Assembly: GCF_000764305.2 (NCBI RefSeq)
Contig: NW_025933300.1
Coordinates: forward strand, 142,087-206,086
Source: Hyalella azteca
Taxonomy: Eukaryota > Arthropoda > Malacostraca > Amphipoda > Hyalellidae
Reading direction: 5' to 3'
Length of the DNA: 64,000 nt
Shown here: piece by piece, positions 48,060 to 59,185 of the stretch
How positions within the stretch are numbered: the stretch's first letter is position 1
How the letters are laid out: each line of letters starts with the position of its first letter
Made by a program: the position numbers and the translations under genes
The notes under the pieces: generated by a model
What the model was told of the DNA's origin: nothing
The model's database searches: none
Seen by the model: only the letters and a program-made list of their open reading frames with translations

Positions 48060-49852
48060 CTTCTGTAATAAAGGGCTTGTGTTGATTCCGTTGAACACTA
48101 TTCCAGCTATTGAGGAGCGACCAGTGGGCTCAAAGTTAACTAGTTTTGAGATACATGAAGAGGAGGTTCTCAAGCGCTTGGTCTCCCTGAATCCCAACAA
48201 GTCATCTGAATCAGACGGTTTCCACAATAGATTGATTACTCAACGAATTAGCAACCGTCCTGGCCGGCCCTTTAACAATATTCTTTCGAAAAACCTTAAT
48301 CGAAGGGACTTTGCCGGCCGACTGGAAAGAAGCCCAAGTGACACCCCTGTTCAAAAAAGGTGACAGAAGTAACCCCGGTAACTACCGTCCTGTAATTAAG
48401 TCTCACAAGTGTTGTGTGTAAGGTGATCGAATCGGTTATGAGGGATAGGATTATAGATCACTTGACTGTTAACCATCTTCTATCAGACTGTCAGCATGGC
48501 TTTATTGCTGGCAGATCATGCACCACTAATCTCCTGTCTACCTTGAATAATTGGACTCGCCTGCTGGAAGAAGGGAAGCCAGTGGATGCACTGTACCTCG
48601 ATTTTGCCAAGGCATTTGATAGTGTTCCGCATGAGCGACTGTTACGTAAAGTGAATTCTTTGGGAATAGAGGGAAATGTCCAATGGATCAGGAATTTCCG
48701 AGTAAGACAACGTGTCAGCATTAACGGAACCGTATCAGACTGGGTAACTGTGCGCAGTGGCGTACCGCAAGGAAGCGTTCTTGGACCCCTTTTTGTTCGT
48801 CGCTTTTATAAACGATCTACCAGAAGCAGTGTCAAACGTGTGCTCCATGTATGCCGATAACAAAAAAGTTTATAATACAGTTAAGGATGTGTCAAATCAA
48901 ATGCAACTGCAAAATGATCTTGATAGTTTAGTTGACTGGGCTGATGCGTGGCAGCTGCGTTTCAATGCTGACAAGTGTAAAGTACTTCACCTCGGCAAGA
49001 ACAATGAACAGCATGCTTACAGCATGAGAAGACACGGTTGCAACGAGAGGGTTATGATTGAGAACTCTTGCGTGGAAAAAGATCTTGGAGTTTGGGTCGA
49101 CAATGAGCTAAAATTTTCTAGGCATATTGAAACACAAGTTAATAAATCCAATAAACTGCTTGGGCTGATCAGACGCTCCTACGAGTACCTAGATATAGAA
49201 ATGATGAAGCTGTTGTTCACCTATGTCGTGCGCCCGAACCTAGAGTTTGGAAACGTTGTGTGGTCACCGAGACTTGAAAAGGACAGAAATTTAGTTGAGA
49301 GTGTTCAAAGACGTGCAACAAGGATAATTCCAGGCTTAAAGGGCAAGTCTTATGAAGAAAGATTGAAGATTATGAAGCTTCCCGGTCTCCGTTATCGTCG
49401 CCTGCGTGGTAACCTCATTGAAGTATACAAGTATGCTCATGGTTTGTACAAGGTCCCAGAAGGATTACTAGAATTTGAAACAAGAACCAACACGAGGGGC
49501 CACAGTATATAAACTAAAAAAAACTGCGGTGCAACTTATCCACGCGACAACATTTCTTATCGCTTCGAGTCACTGACATGTGGAACAGCCTCCATGAAGA
49601 TATTGTTGACGCTCCGAGTATGAACGCGTTCAAGAACAGACTAGACAAGGCCATGCAGGAGCATATGTTTAGTCGTAAAATGCCTCGTATCCTACTGAAC
49701 AACTGAAATCTAGAAGCGATTTTAAATCTACCGTCCGTTGAAAAGACTTGATCAAAAGGCCAGTCTAGCCAAGAAAAGTACAAGAATCGGCGACAGGCCT
49801 TACGAGGCCTATTCTTCAATGCCGAAGATACTATACTATACTATAATCTTAA
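48060..49852 (+). mobile_element. CR1/L2-like LINE, longest copy, RT domain to 3' tail
   Basis: In order: EEEVLKRLVSLNPNKS, LPADWKEAQVTPLFKKGD, IESVMRDRIIDHL, IAGRSCTTNLLSTL, DFAKAFDSVPHERLL, VSINGTVSDWVTVRSGVPQG, frameshift near 48790, LFVAFINDLPEAVSNVCSMY, a YADN in place of the catalytic YADD, then 49250-49500 with ATRIIPGLKGKSYEERLKI and LLEFETRTNTRGH. A second shift near 49510 leads to the SMNAFKNRLDKAMQEHMF block and a 3' UTR with AAGAATCGGCGACAGG, ending in a TACTA repeat (49829-49844). The endonuclease domain is absent (5'-truncated). It is inactive. Confidence 0.9.
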
Positions 49853-51127
49853 TCGGGCAGAATTAAAATAGTTTATTATTATTAAATTTCCACTAATAGC
49901 TTGTTACGTTCACCGTCAGTATTGCACAGTTAGAGCACGAAATATATGAAAACCATTAATTCCCATAGGCGAAACGATATGCAGGGAACACTGGATATAG
50001 TCATTGGATTTCCAAGTATGAAAAAATGTTTGCGTAAGTTTGAAGTTGAACGACTTCTCTTTAGGGTAACGACTTACTTCACCAGTTTGAATATCTCAGA
50101 TCTTCGCCAGGAGGATCTTTGTCATCATATCTTCATACGTGATATAGCACATGGTGATTAAATGTGCATGCTATGTGACTAGTGACCAGTTGAGGAAGTT
50201 GACTAACAACAATTATTCATCTGGAGTCATTTATCAAAACAAGGGACTTACAACGTATCAAATTTAACCTAATGCCGCACACGGCCTGGGTAACGCGGGA
50301 TAAGGAAATTCCTGCCTATTAAGGTCAAGAAAGCGGACCAAAATGTTGGTCCCATTACGTCGGCCAGTTCAAGCTCGCGTATACCCGAAAGAAGAGCGTA
50401 GCTCCATTCCTGACGTTATTGCCTTGGGCGTGGTGTAAGGCTGTGCCACAATAGGGATACGAGAAATTATGGTATTGTATTAGCAATTAGGATATTCCAG
50501 ATGGCTACAGCGGCACCCCTGCATGGTTAATGAATTGAGCAAATACATTACATTACGACGCAAGTTTTGGCCAAATTTACAGTACGCTGATCGGGCACAA
50601 GGCTCAAGAAGTTTTCTTACTTTCTAGTAAAAGCGCAGACAAGATATATTAAAATATAAATTTCTTCTACATTATAGAAAATATAATATTCCACGGGTTT
50701 CACACTCAAAAACCCATTGTAGTTTTACTGGCAAGGCAACTTTCGGCAGTTCAGTCAATGTCTGCGATTTAGGACGCGACTTGCGGTTGTTAATGCAATG
50801 ATTTACCTGTCGTTAATATAGAATTTTTGTTTTTAGTCACGTGGTCATTTCAGGGGCAATTGTAAATTTCGGGCGTTATATACAAAGCCATATAGAGGGA
50901 CCAAGTTCTGGGGTACAACGAGTAGAATTGGGCTCCAGGCAGCATTGAATATGCTGATCGACACGCTAGTTTAACGAACACATACCGAAGCAGGAAGCTG
51001 ATCACGTTTTGTACCCATTATACCATTTCGACGAATAGCCAATTATATCGAAGAGATGGCCCAGGCTTTCCAAGAACTCGGAGAGGCTGAGTGTCAGCAA
51101 ACGAAAGACAGATTTTGCGAGTTACCG
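49853..51127. other. Intergenic, no gene seen
   Basis: No recognised gene. 50265-50530 is GC-richer and may be an unclassified repeat. Confidence 0.35.
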
Positions 51128-51146
51128 ACAAGGTTGACTGCATCCG

Positions 51147-51555
51147 TTGTTGTAGGGTAGAATTAAATATTTCTGTATTGTGTAATAGCCTGTCTCACGC
51201 TAACCTTATATCAAATAACGAGTTTGGAAGTTTATTTCTAAATATCTTTGTTCAATAAAATTAGGTTTTGTCTTTACGTTTAGTTAGCGGAGTTCCCGCT
51301 AACTGGCGAGCTGTCTTCCGTCAGCGGCGGGTAGATTCGAGAGCTTGTTTTTAGAAAGAGTTACACGCGACGGAGCTCTGAAGCATGTTACGCTGCTCTT
51401 GCCACGAGATGGTTTTAGTGTTGGACGTGTAACTGCCTAACTCTAATAAACTTTTAAACTGTGATCTGTGCTAAGTTTACCCTGAACCGCCGGAACAGAC
51501 GACCCGACCACACCGTGTAGAACGATCATGAGACACGATCTACTTTGCTACCCTA
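51147..51555 (+). mobile_element. Possible solo LTR
   Basis: About 400 bp bounded by TGTAGGGTAG at the left and CTACCCTAC at the right (inverted ends as in BEL/Pao or Gypsy LTRs), with an AATAAA-type signal inside (about 51255). A short open frame just beyond (51581-51790) ends TRSRSGRKIRFRTNND, reminiscent of retroelement C-termini. No second LTR or pol seen. Confidence 0.35.
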
Positions 51556-51790
51556 CCCTTCTGCCCATATATCTGACTGAATGGCAACCGGAAATAATTC
51601 GCCTCTGGGAAACCCCGACGCGGCTAAAATACAATTTAATCCTATAGTAAATTCCAATGATAATTATGAAGAGTCCAATAGCGATAACCGCCAGGTCAAA
51701 GGAACTGTCGAGTTAAATTGTACGAGATCGCGCAGTGGTAGGAAAATACGATTTAGAACTAACAACGATTACATTTCCTATAAATATTAA

Positions 51791-53220
51791 GATCTTCTGC
51801 GCAAGAGTAAAAATTCGAATCTATGGTATTAATGCACGTTTAGTATAAGCTCCGCTATTTTGGTGGGGATGTCGCGTTGTGCCCAGCGGCAATGTAGCGG
51901 GAGAACTTAGCTCCATATAAAGCTAAGTCGCTGGGTCTCTGCACGCGGGCCCTAATTAACGTACGTGGATCAATTAGAATAGATCAGCGAATTCTCAAGT
52001 ACGACAAGGTTTATTTAATTTTCCAGGAGAACCTATGCATGTAGGTAGGTACACTATACAGTCCTTAAATACAGATAATTATAGCCATTCCCAAGTGTGG
52101 TTGTCCAGGCAAAAGTTGACTACCTACTCGAACGAACCCCTATAATGAGCATAATTTGTCATTTAGGACTAGTTTCCCAATCGTAGGGAGAAAACCGACA
52201 TGTAGTCATCCGCTGTAGGAAGGCTGCAGCTAATAAATCTGGCTTCATTGCAGCCGAGTCTCGTCTGAAACGTGCGAGTGTCTGGTTTCTGTTCGACTTG
52301 CCGGTTATTACGTAGTGTGCCTTCAGCTCTTCTCATCTGCGTATATTAGTGAACTGTAAGTAATAATTGTCTCGTTAGACATACTTTCCTATATGATAAG
52401 TTAGTTTGCTTTTAGTCGTTCATACTGCCTACGTAAATGTCTTGATTGATTAAGCGGCTCCCCATGCTCAGTGAAAGTAATTAGGTATGCAATTCAATTT
52501 TCATTGTCTATCAATAGTCATTTGTATCACACCTGACGATCATGATCATCATAGTGTAAATAATTCTATAACTGGCTGTCATCTAAAGACGAATTGCAAT
52601 GTGATGCAAAGCCATAGTGTGATACCAAAACTAACGGCTTCTTGCTTGCCAACGTTTATAGTCTCTCCGCGGCTTCGCCCACAGATTATAACTCGTAGTT
52701 ACAACCGTAGAATTTGTTTCAGATACTATCGTTAGCTTTCTACGTACATCGAAAACTATTAAGCTTGTATAGCTATTCCTTGCAAGAACATTATTCTGTA
52801 GTATTTTCAAACATCTGGAGCGGTACCAACGCATAATTTCGCAAATTAGTTAATGACGGATCAATGGCTACACCAACTATCTGAAATGCTGAAAGAAGCA
52901 CGACTCGATACATTGAATTTTTGCACTGTTCTCATTGATAATGTCTAGAGAAATTAGGACGGCAGTATGCCTAACGTACGAAGAATATTGTTTAACCATT
53001 AGTTTTTAGAAAATTCTGGCGACACCGACTATGTCGGTGGTGTGTCTATGTGCATTGATTATGGCAGTGGTTCCCAAACCTTTGTAGGTTGGCGCCCCTT
53101 AGCTCTCCATGTGAATTCCTAATGCTGCCCCGTGTTACCCTAATGTGATCCAAAATTTTACGCCTGTTTTTTTTTTCCAGATGCCAGGAATACCTTGCGG
53201 AAAGTGCAAGAGGTTTCTGT
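51791..53220. other. Intergenic, no gene seen
   Basis: No recognised coding or RNA feature. Confidence 0.35.
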
Positions 53221-53224
53221 CAAG

Positions 53225-53450
53225 TGCAGCCCCGCCTCCGGCAGCCCTGCCTCCGGAAACTGAGCTGCAACTTCTCCACGCGACAAAATTTCTTCTCGCT
53301 TCGAATCACCGACATGTGGAACAGCCTCCCTGATGACATCGTTGGCGCTCCAAGTATGAACGCGTTCAAGAACAGACTAGATAAAGCTATGGAAAAATAT
53401 ATGTTCAGATTTGAAATGCCTAGCTCCTTATCGAACCCGGTGGTCTGATG
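53225..53450 (+). mobile_element. CR1/L2-like LINE, C-terminal fragment
   Basis: Encodes LSCNFSTRQNFFSLRITDMW then NSLPDDIVGAPSMNAFKNRL, the C-terminal block of the LINE family, then ends shortly after the stop without the 3' UTR motif. Confidence 0.8.
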
Positions 53451-53534
53451 GAATAGAGTAAGTCATTGCTCCAGCAATAACTTCAAGTGATAGATGTAAT
53501 TTTTTGATAATTCATCATGGTCACGTGATCCATA

Positions 53535-53763
53535 AATTTAGACTCTATACGATGATGATAATAATAATAATGATGATAATAATAATGAAAATAATATTAC
53601 CGGTTTAAGGTTTATTGGGCCGTATTCCTGTCGCCGATTCTTAACACAGAAATTTTGCGGTCTAGAGCTCTCAACTCACTGCTACAATACTGCTATGCTT
53701 AACCGCCCGGCCTCCTTGCCGATTCTGACCAGAAACTGGCACATTCTGAGCTGGGATCGAATG
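53535..53763 (-). mobile_element. tRNA-derived SINE, second copy
   Basis: Matches the SINE at 18733-18972 through CAGTTTCTGGTCAGAATCGG, GGAGGCCGGGCGGTTAAGCA and AAGAATCGGCGACAGG on the minus strand, and ends in an ATTATTATC/ATC tail (53545-53600). The tRNA head is cut short in the B box (TTCGATCCC remains). It lies immediately before a kinesin-like exon. Confidence 0.8.
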
Positions 53764-53795
53764 CATCTAATTATTTTAATTTTGTACGTTTTCAG

Positions 53796-55126
53796 TCACT
53801 TCCCCAACACCCGGAACAATAAGTTGACAAGAATTCTCAAGGGCGCATTGAAGGGCAACGGGCAAACGGCCTTCTTGTGCACAGTCTCTCACCATTCTCT
53901 TAATGAGACTGTGAATACTCTGAGGTGATCATCTCCTATTTAATCCTTTCGTAACTGCAATGTGTTCTACAACTTTTTATTCGTATTTTTCTACAGAATC
54001 ATCATGAACTTGGACTGAATATTGCATATCCGTAAAAAATAATCAAAGATGTTAATGGTAAAAATTCTATAATTGGGACTAGAAAATCCCGGTAGTATCG
54101 GGTTCCAACTGAGGTGACACAATTTGCGACATCAATTTGCTAAAAATTTGCTAAAATTTACACAATTTGCTAAAAAACCATTATTTTAGCAATACCTTGA
54201 ATTTAGCAATACCTGTAAGTTATAGAGTAAATCGTTGGGCGGGACGTCACAGTCCCGTCAGTCACGAAAGGGTTATTCGGTGCACTTTTGTGCTCGCCAT
54301 GTCCGTCTGTCCGTCCGTCCGTGACTTCACGTTTTCGTCGACGAGAAAATGCGCTCTCTGTCACTCACTGCAGTGAGTACTAAGTAATATATATATTTTT
54401 TTGTGCGTGACAGATTCGGGTCTCACGCCAAGATCATAAAGAGGCAACTGAAGAGAGCGGGTAGCAAGGAGGAGTCTGCCAAGGAGGCGCTTGTCGTGAA
54501 GGAGCTGCGTCACAGTAATATACAACTCCAGAAAGAGTTGTTGGGTAAGTTTTTTTTTTTGTTAAAAAACGTGAGTTTTTGACTGCAATATTTTATGCGT
54601 AATTTTTATTATTAAACAAAAATGAATGAAAAATACCAATTGAAATTTTTCAATGTTGAGATATACATTCGTGTACATTTAATTTTCAATAAATTTATGG
54701 TGTTTTGATTGACAGAATAGAGATGCTGAAATCCAAAACCTCCGACAGCAGCTACTAAATAGTCAGAAGACTATATCCGAACAGGAGAAAAGAATTCAGG
54801 AGCAAGAAGTACAAATTCAAGATCTTCGACAGCAACTGAGGGTTGGCAACAACGACGCCCCAGTTGTTGATGACCCCGATGATGACTCCAATGAAAGCGC
54901 CCCATATGGAATCGGCCCCTATGATGACGACGACGATGAAAGCGCCCCAGTGGCGCAAGATGAGGTGGCGCAGCTCTCGGAAGGCTCCCGAGATAGAGCC
55001 CCAAGCCAGCCTGATTTACAGGTCCCGGGAAGTTCACGATCCCCAGGCCGGCTGGTCTTGCACCTCCCGGGATGGCCTCGCGATATGTCCGCAGGCCAGG
55101 TGGTGTTGCAGCAGCCAGTGACCTGA
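53796..55126 (+). CDS. Kinesin motor end, neck and tail (kinesin-7-like), 5' part missing
   Basis: Exons 53796-53924, 54414-54544 and 54723-55126; the phases join. Exon one gives HFPNTRNNKLTRILKGAL...ETVNTLR, the last helix/strand of a kinesin motor (consensus YRDSKLTRILQ...NTLKFA). Exon two continues FGSHAKIIKRQ (consensus FASRAKKIK), the start of the neck. Exon three is a coiled coil (QNLRQQLLNSQKTISEQEKR) followed by an acidic, proline-rich tail and a stop at 55124-55126. For exon three I use the third of three close AG acceptors; the first would give an immediate stop. No upstream motor exons precede it; LINE and SINE fragments lie there instead. It is a 5'-truncated gene or pseudogene. 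Confidence 0.6.
54288..54400. repeat. Dispersed repeat, second copy of the block at 40303
   Basis: TGTGCTCGCCATGTCCGTC, a short CCGT tract, GAGAAAATGCGCTCTCTGTC and the palindrome ACTCACTGCAGTGAGT (54363-54378), ending 14 bp before a kinesin exon acceptor. Confidence 0.85.
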
Positions 55127-55255
55127 AATACACGCTCGTGGTAAGCTCCGATCCGCTGTTCTACCAACTATCCATTTCATTCTGGATACCCGCTATTTTG
55201 TAACATAAATTATTAAATCCTTACACATTGCTTATTTAGTTGGCTGTATGTGCAG

Positions 55256-55464
55256 ATCGTTGAGTCACAGCCCGACAGTGACCAGGATGAGGACGACAGC
55301 CGTGCGTGTGATGTGCGAGTGGGTCACCTGAATTTCGTGGATCTCGCCGGCTCAGAAAACGTTGAGCAGGCTGGTCCCTCGGGCGACCGCCGGAAGGAGA
55401 GCGGCCCTATCAACAGGAGCCTATCCACGCTCACACGGGTTTTCCGGCAACTCTGTAATCGAGT
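55256..55464 (+). pseudogene. Kinesin motor exon with switch II, copy 1
   Basis: Translates IVESQPDSDQDEDD...[16 protein letters not shown]...INRSLSTLTRVFRQLCNRV. The [10 protein letters not shown] switch II and the INxSL helix are diagnostic of kinesins; an IVES start and acidic loop fit CENP-E/kinesin-7. It has a good acceptor (TGTGTGCAG-like) and a GTGAGT donor, phase 2. Its natural downstream partner (HFPNTRNNKLTRIL, phase-compatible) lies upstream at 53796, so exon order is scrambled. Confidence 0.72.
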
Positions 55465-55613
55465 GTGAGTAATCGCTACAGTAATATCTTCAAGTGATCG
55501 ACATAAATTGTGAGGTATGCACTTTTATGGGACCTAGCTTGTAAAAAAATTCAATAGTTGCAAGTGATGGTTTCAATAAATTAATGCCGATAAATTTATG
55601 TGACGTCACGCAG

Positions 55614-55709
55614 CTGCTGTCCATGATAGGGCGTGGCGACCGAAACCGACAAGTGGCCAGCACAAAAGTCAACAAACGCAGCTCGCGCTCCCACGCAATG
55701 TTAAGGATC
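55614..55709 (+). pseudogene. Kinesin motor exon with switch I (SSRSH)
   Basis: 32 codons, LLSMIGRGDRNRQVASTKVN then KRSSRSHAMLRI, matching the kinesin switch I block (N-x-x-SSRSH), with an acceptor ACGCAG and donor GTGAGT. It joins in phase 0 to either IVES exon; the copy at 55860 follows it. Confidence 0.78.
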
Positions 55710-55859
55710 GTGAGTGCCCTACTTTTACGAGTGTCGTCTCAATGCTCTGTGGGCGCGCTCGCCAGCCCTTCAAGGGAACTATTCCAAGCATATATTCTTT
55801 AGTAATGACATGTAAGGCATAGTTTCTTACAATGCTTATTTAGTTGGCTGTGTGTGCAG

Positions 55860-56062
55860 ATCGTTGAGTCCGATCATGATGAGGACGACAGCCGTGCGAG
55901 TGACGTGGCTGTGCGAGTGGCTCGCCTCAATTTCGTTGATCTTGCCGGCTCTGAAAACGTTAAGCAGTCTGGCACCTCTGGCGACCGACGGAAAGAGAGC
56001 AGCTCCATCAACAAGAGCTTAGTCACCCTCACCCGGGTTGTCCGACAACTCTGTAATCGAGT
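55860..56062 (+). pseudogene. Kinesin motor exon with switch II, copy 2
   Basis: A duplicate of 55256-55464 with the same upstream intron end (GCTTATTTAGTTGGCTGTGT) and [16 protein letters not shown] core, with a shorter acidic loop. The donor has changed from GTGAGT to GCGAGT; GC donors can work but rarely do. Confidence 0.72.
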
Positions 56063-56247
56063 GCGAGTAATCGCTACAGTAATAACTTCAAGTGATAGAT
56101 GTAAAATTGTGAGGTATGCTCTTTTATGAGACCTAGCTTGTAACAAATGGAAGCTTGATATCAGAGTTGCATCGAAAAGTTTCAATTTAGTGAGTTTCCA
56201 GATCCTTCTTCAGCTACCGTAATTCTAAACTCACGCCCATCCTGCAG

Positions 56248-56330
56248 CGTTCCTTAGGGGGCAACGCGCGTACAGCAGTTATCTGCACAGTCAAGCCGTT
56301 TTGTCTGGAGCAGACGATGTCAACACCAAG
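56248..56330 (+). pseudogene. Kinesin motor exon, SLGGNA segment
   Basis: Acceptor CCTGCAG, then [17 protein letters not shown] and [10 protein letters not shown], donor GTGATC. This is the kinesin 'LGGNAxT ... ATVSP ... ET...L' strand, equivalent to the second half of the exon at 53796 but from a different copy. The preceding YRDSKLTRIL part is missing. Confidence 0.7.
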
Positions 56331-56355
56331 GTGATCATCTCCTTAGTAGTAGTGT

Positions 56356-56640
56356 GTTGGTAACGGGCCGTGCGACTACGTCTTCGGGCCCGAAAGCACT
56401 CAGACAGACGTCTTTGATGCAGTAGCGGATCTAGTTCAGTCCGGCCTTGACGGTTTAACTTATGCAGACTAGCGTACGGGCAGTCAGGGGCTGGAAACCC
56501 TCACAATTATTGGAGAGGGGGGGGGCGGGGTAGATTCTGGAATCATTCTAAGGCCCGTGAAGGCAATCTTCGCCGAGATTCGCAGGCTGACGGAGCAGGC
56601 TGGCAGTACGCTCTCGAATCTAGTATGGTGGAAATCTACA
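56356..56640 (+). pseudogene. Kinesin motor start with destroyed P-loop
   Basis: Reads NGPCDYVFGPESTQTDVFDA, VADLVQSGLDGLTYAD, stop, RTGSQGLETLTIIGE...ILRPVKAIFAEIRR. This is the kinesin segment from the F-x-F-D-x-V-F strand through the nucleotide-binding loop. The expected Y-G-Q-T-G-S-G-K-T has become YAD-stop-RTGSQGLET, with an in-frame TAG and an extra codon, so it cannot bind ATP. It lies downstream of later motor exons, again out of order. A short relic of the same start recurs near 59488-59520. Confidence 0.72.
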
Positions 56641-56699
56641 GAAAAAAAACTTCGCCACCGCACAGTTTCCCACTTCGTCGATAATATAGGTTCATTAAA

Positions 56700-57035
56700 T
56701 TGGCCAGTAGCGCGGGGTAGATATGCTGGCCAGTGGGTGACTTTACCTTGATTGAACATTTCAAATGTTCCTAATTAACTTTTGATTTCTGTCAATGTGT
56801 AATCGAAAACAGAGTTTGCCTGACATGTCCGTTTCAAGAGAAAAAGAACGTCGCCGGAGAGCCTCTCCATCTCCAACCATATATGCGTGACCGCACTCGC
56901 CGTGCACCTACACGACATCGAGGAAGGCTGTGATGAAGAACTATATAAAGCGGGATGCACGAGCACAGATTCGTGTGCGGGTACAGCACCTTTTGGCCTG
57001 GTCATAAGGCCACCCATGCGAGCAATTGTAAGTAT
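56700..57035 (+). pseudogene. Degenerate copy of the 60-63 kb zinc-finger unit
   Basis: Contains GATATGCTGGCCAGTGGGT (as at 60535), ACAGAGTTTGCCTGACAT (as at 60584), and a zinc-finger-like exon (RRRRASPSPTIYA, stop, then PCTYTTSRKAVMKN) with a frameshift, ending at a GTAAGTATGAC donor at 57028. The two exon types are fused and internal sequence is missing. Confidence 0.7.
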
Positions 57036-57124
57036 GACCAAATTAATTGTACATATATTTAGTTGAAATGAATATTTTTGTACGCTATTGATTCAGTCGT
57101 GTACTATGGCGCTTCATTGAAATT

Positions 57125-57300
57125 TTTTTCAGCCTGCTTATTCCCGTCGAGGTTGATCAACCGAAGTTGTACCACGTTAACCTATTTAAAAAGTAATACC
57201 GCCGCGACAATCTACCCGATTTGTTCAACTACTTCGAAGCAGACAAATCCCCGGTGTCAGCTTTCAGGAACTGTGCTCCTACCGTAGTCCGTTTTGCGGA
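57125..57300 (+). mobile_element. Possible Gypsy integrase C-terminal remnant
   Basis: The frame LLIPVEVDQPKLYHVNLFKK, then stop, resembles the end of Gypsy-type pol (typically ...YHVNLLKPY). Only this short motif is seen. Confidence 0.35.
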
Positions 57301-57775
57301 TTGCAACTGGCCAAATTCTCAACTTGACTCCAAACCAACTACCAGTTAACTTCAGACAAAGATCACTTATCCATGGAAGTTGGAGATTTTGCTACATTTC
57401 AAACGAGGGAATATGCTTGGATATCGTCCTGCGTCACAGCCCGCCCGTCCTCGTGGGGTGACAAAACATTTAGACCTTTTAGCCGTGGATTCGGATGTGC
57501 GCGCGAAGAAGTTGTTCAGGTGACGACGTGCAGGAGAAGGGCGAGTTACCGGATTATGACATTCGTTTATCTTCCACCGTAAGTAAGTGTGGATATGCTG
57601 ATGTGGCGTGTGATGTGAACGACGGTGACAGTGAGCGCGACGCAGGAAATTCATGCAACTAAGTGCAAAGGGAGGAATCGTTCAGTAAACGCATGAACGA
57701 GGGTGATTTGGCTCAGATTTTTTTATGATTTGAAATCTAAGTACCATTTATTAATGACCTTGCAAGACGTCGAAA

Positions 57776-58069
57776 ATGAAGTTATGTCCGAGCAGCAATC
57801 CCAGTCTGGATGTGAAAGAAGTGCGCTCGAATGGAGTTTTGATCAAGATGTGGAAGATGAAAGTGACTGAGGAACATGCGGTAAAGTTTAGAGTATCGAC
57901 CCGGGAAGATCAGAGTGTTCCATGTAAGCCAATAGATTTGCCTGAGTCAAGTTCTGCGGTATTGGTGACTGCAAGTGAATCTAACAATAAGCCTAGTTTC
58001 TCAGGAGATAGTTTCATGCTATGGCTGGAGCAGTCATTTATTATCTGTCCAGCAAGACATGTTGAATAG
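57776..58069 (+). other. Unassigned 97-codon open frame
   Basis: No recognised domain. It lies between possible Gypsy pol and LTR remnants, so it may be retroelement-derived, or chance. Confidence 0.2.
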
Positions 58070-58908
58070 AGTACTGACTGCGTCGGAGAGTTGAATGATG
58101 GATGGATAGATAGAAAGTGTTTCTGATTTAATTGAATTGGGTGAGATATCTAGTGGAAATTAGAGAAATAATGCGTTTAAGGCTATGGTTGATCATTTGA
58201 TGTACATGCGTGAAGTTATCAAAAATTATAAAGAGGGCACAAGTGAACCGTGGCGGGATGAAAAGGTGGCGGCGAGCGTAATGTTTCGCAAGCATGACTA
58301 ACTTGATGTTAGCAGTGTGATACATTCATGCTAGCAAAGCACGCTGTAATATCTTTGAAGGTACCGCACTGATCGCGCTATTTCTTTCGTCAATATTGTA
58401 GGCGTTTCGTTTAGTTTGAATCTAAATTTGTTGCCGATAAAATTTTTACATGCATATTATTGATCACTGAATTTAAATAATGCACTTGAAGTCATGGTCT
58501 TTTAACTTACATGATTTACTGTGATAAGAAGCGTTTTAGGTGAACATAAATAGTCTCGAAATGTTCTATCTGAAGTGATGTGTGTCCTAGGTAGTAAAGT
58601 GATATATACTTTGAAATATAGATTTAATGATGTGCAATAAATTATCCTTGTTCATTGAGTAAAGTTTTCGGGATGAATAGTTCCTAGAAATTATAAAGAC
58701 TTACAGTTTAGAGTTAGCGTTTATCGCCGTGGTTTGTTGATGTGATAAGCAGTTCAATTTGTATTAATTTTAGTTTGATTTTTTTTCGAAACCTGGAATT
58801 GTAAATACTTTGTGTAATATATTTTAAATTTTTTAAATGTCTAAATTTAACGGTGTCAGGGTTTCAAGTGCAATATTAGCAATTGCACTTAGTTGGGGGC
58901 AATGTTAG

Positions 58909-59185
58909 GGAATAGTATAAATTTATTCGTATTTTATAGCAATGATTATCCAATTTTCATTTATATTTTTTATTACGCAATTTAGGTTAAGTACATGTCC
59001 AGGATTTTATTTTGTCATGTTTTAGTTACGCACTGGCAAGGACTACAGGGGCACAACGAAATTGTACAGATCTGTTTTACTGAATATATTGTGAACCCGG
59101 TGTGTTATTTGAACAGAAACCCTTTCCTGACCGTTTGAGATAAAGAAATAAAGAGGTAGTCCTCCAGCACCTCCTAATTGTTCAT
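58909..59185 (+). mobile_element. Possible LTR end
   Basis: A purine-rich TTGGGGGCAA precedes TGTTAGGGAATAG, as a polypurine tract precedes a 3' LTR, and an AATAAA-type signal occurs downstream (about 59146). The LTR end and target duplication are not defined. Confidence 0.25.

Noticed and set aside
49946..50161. 71-codon frame MKTINSHRRNDMQG...
   Set aside because: No domain, splice signals or compositional support.
56557..56751. Independent 64-codon protein starting MKAIFAEIRRL
   Set aside because: It is the continuation of the broken kinesin motor start and then runs into the zinc-finger unit sequence.
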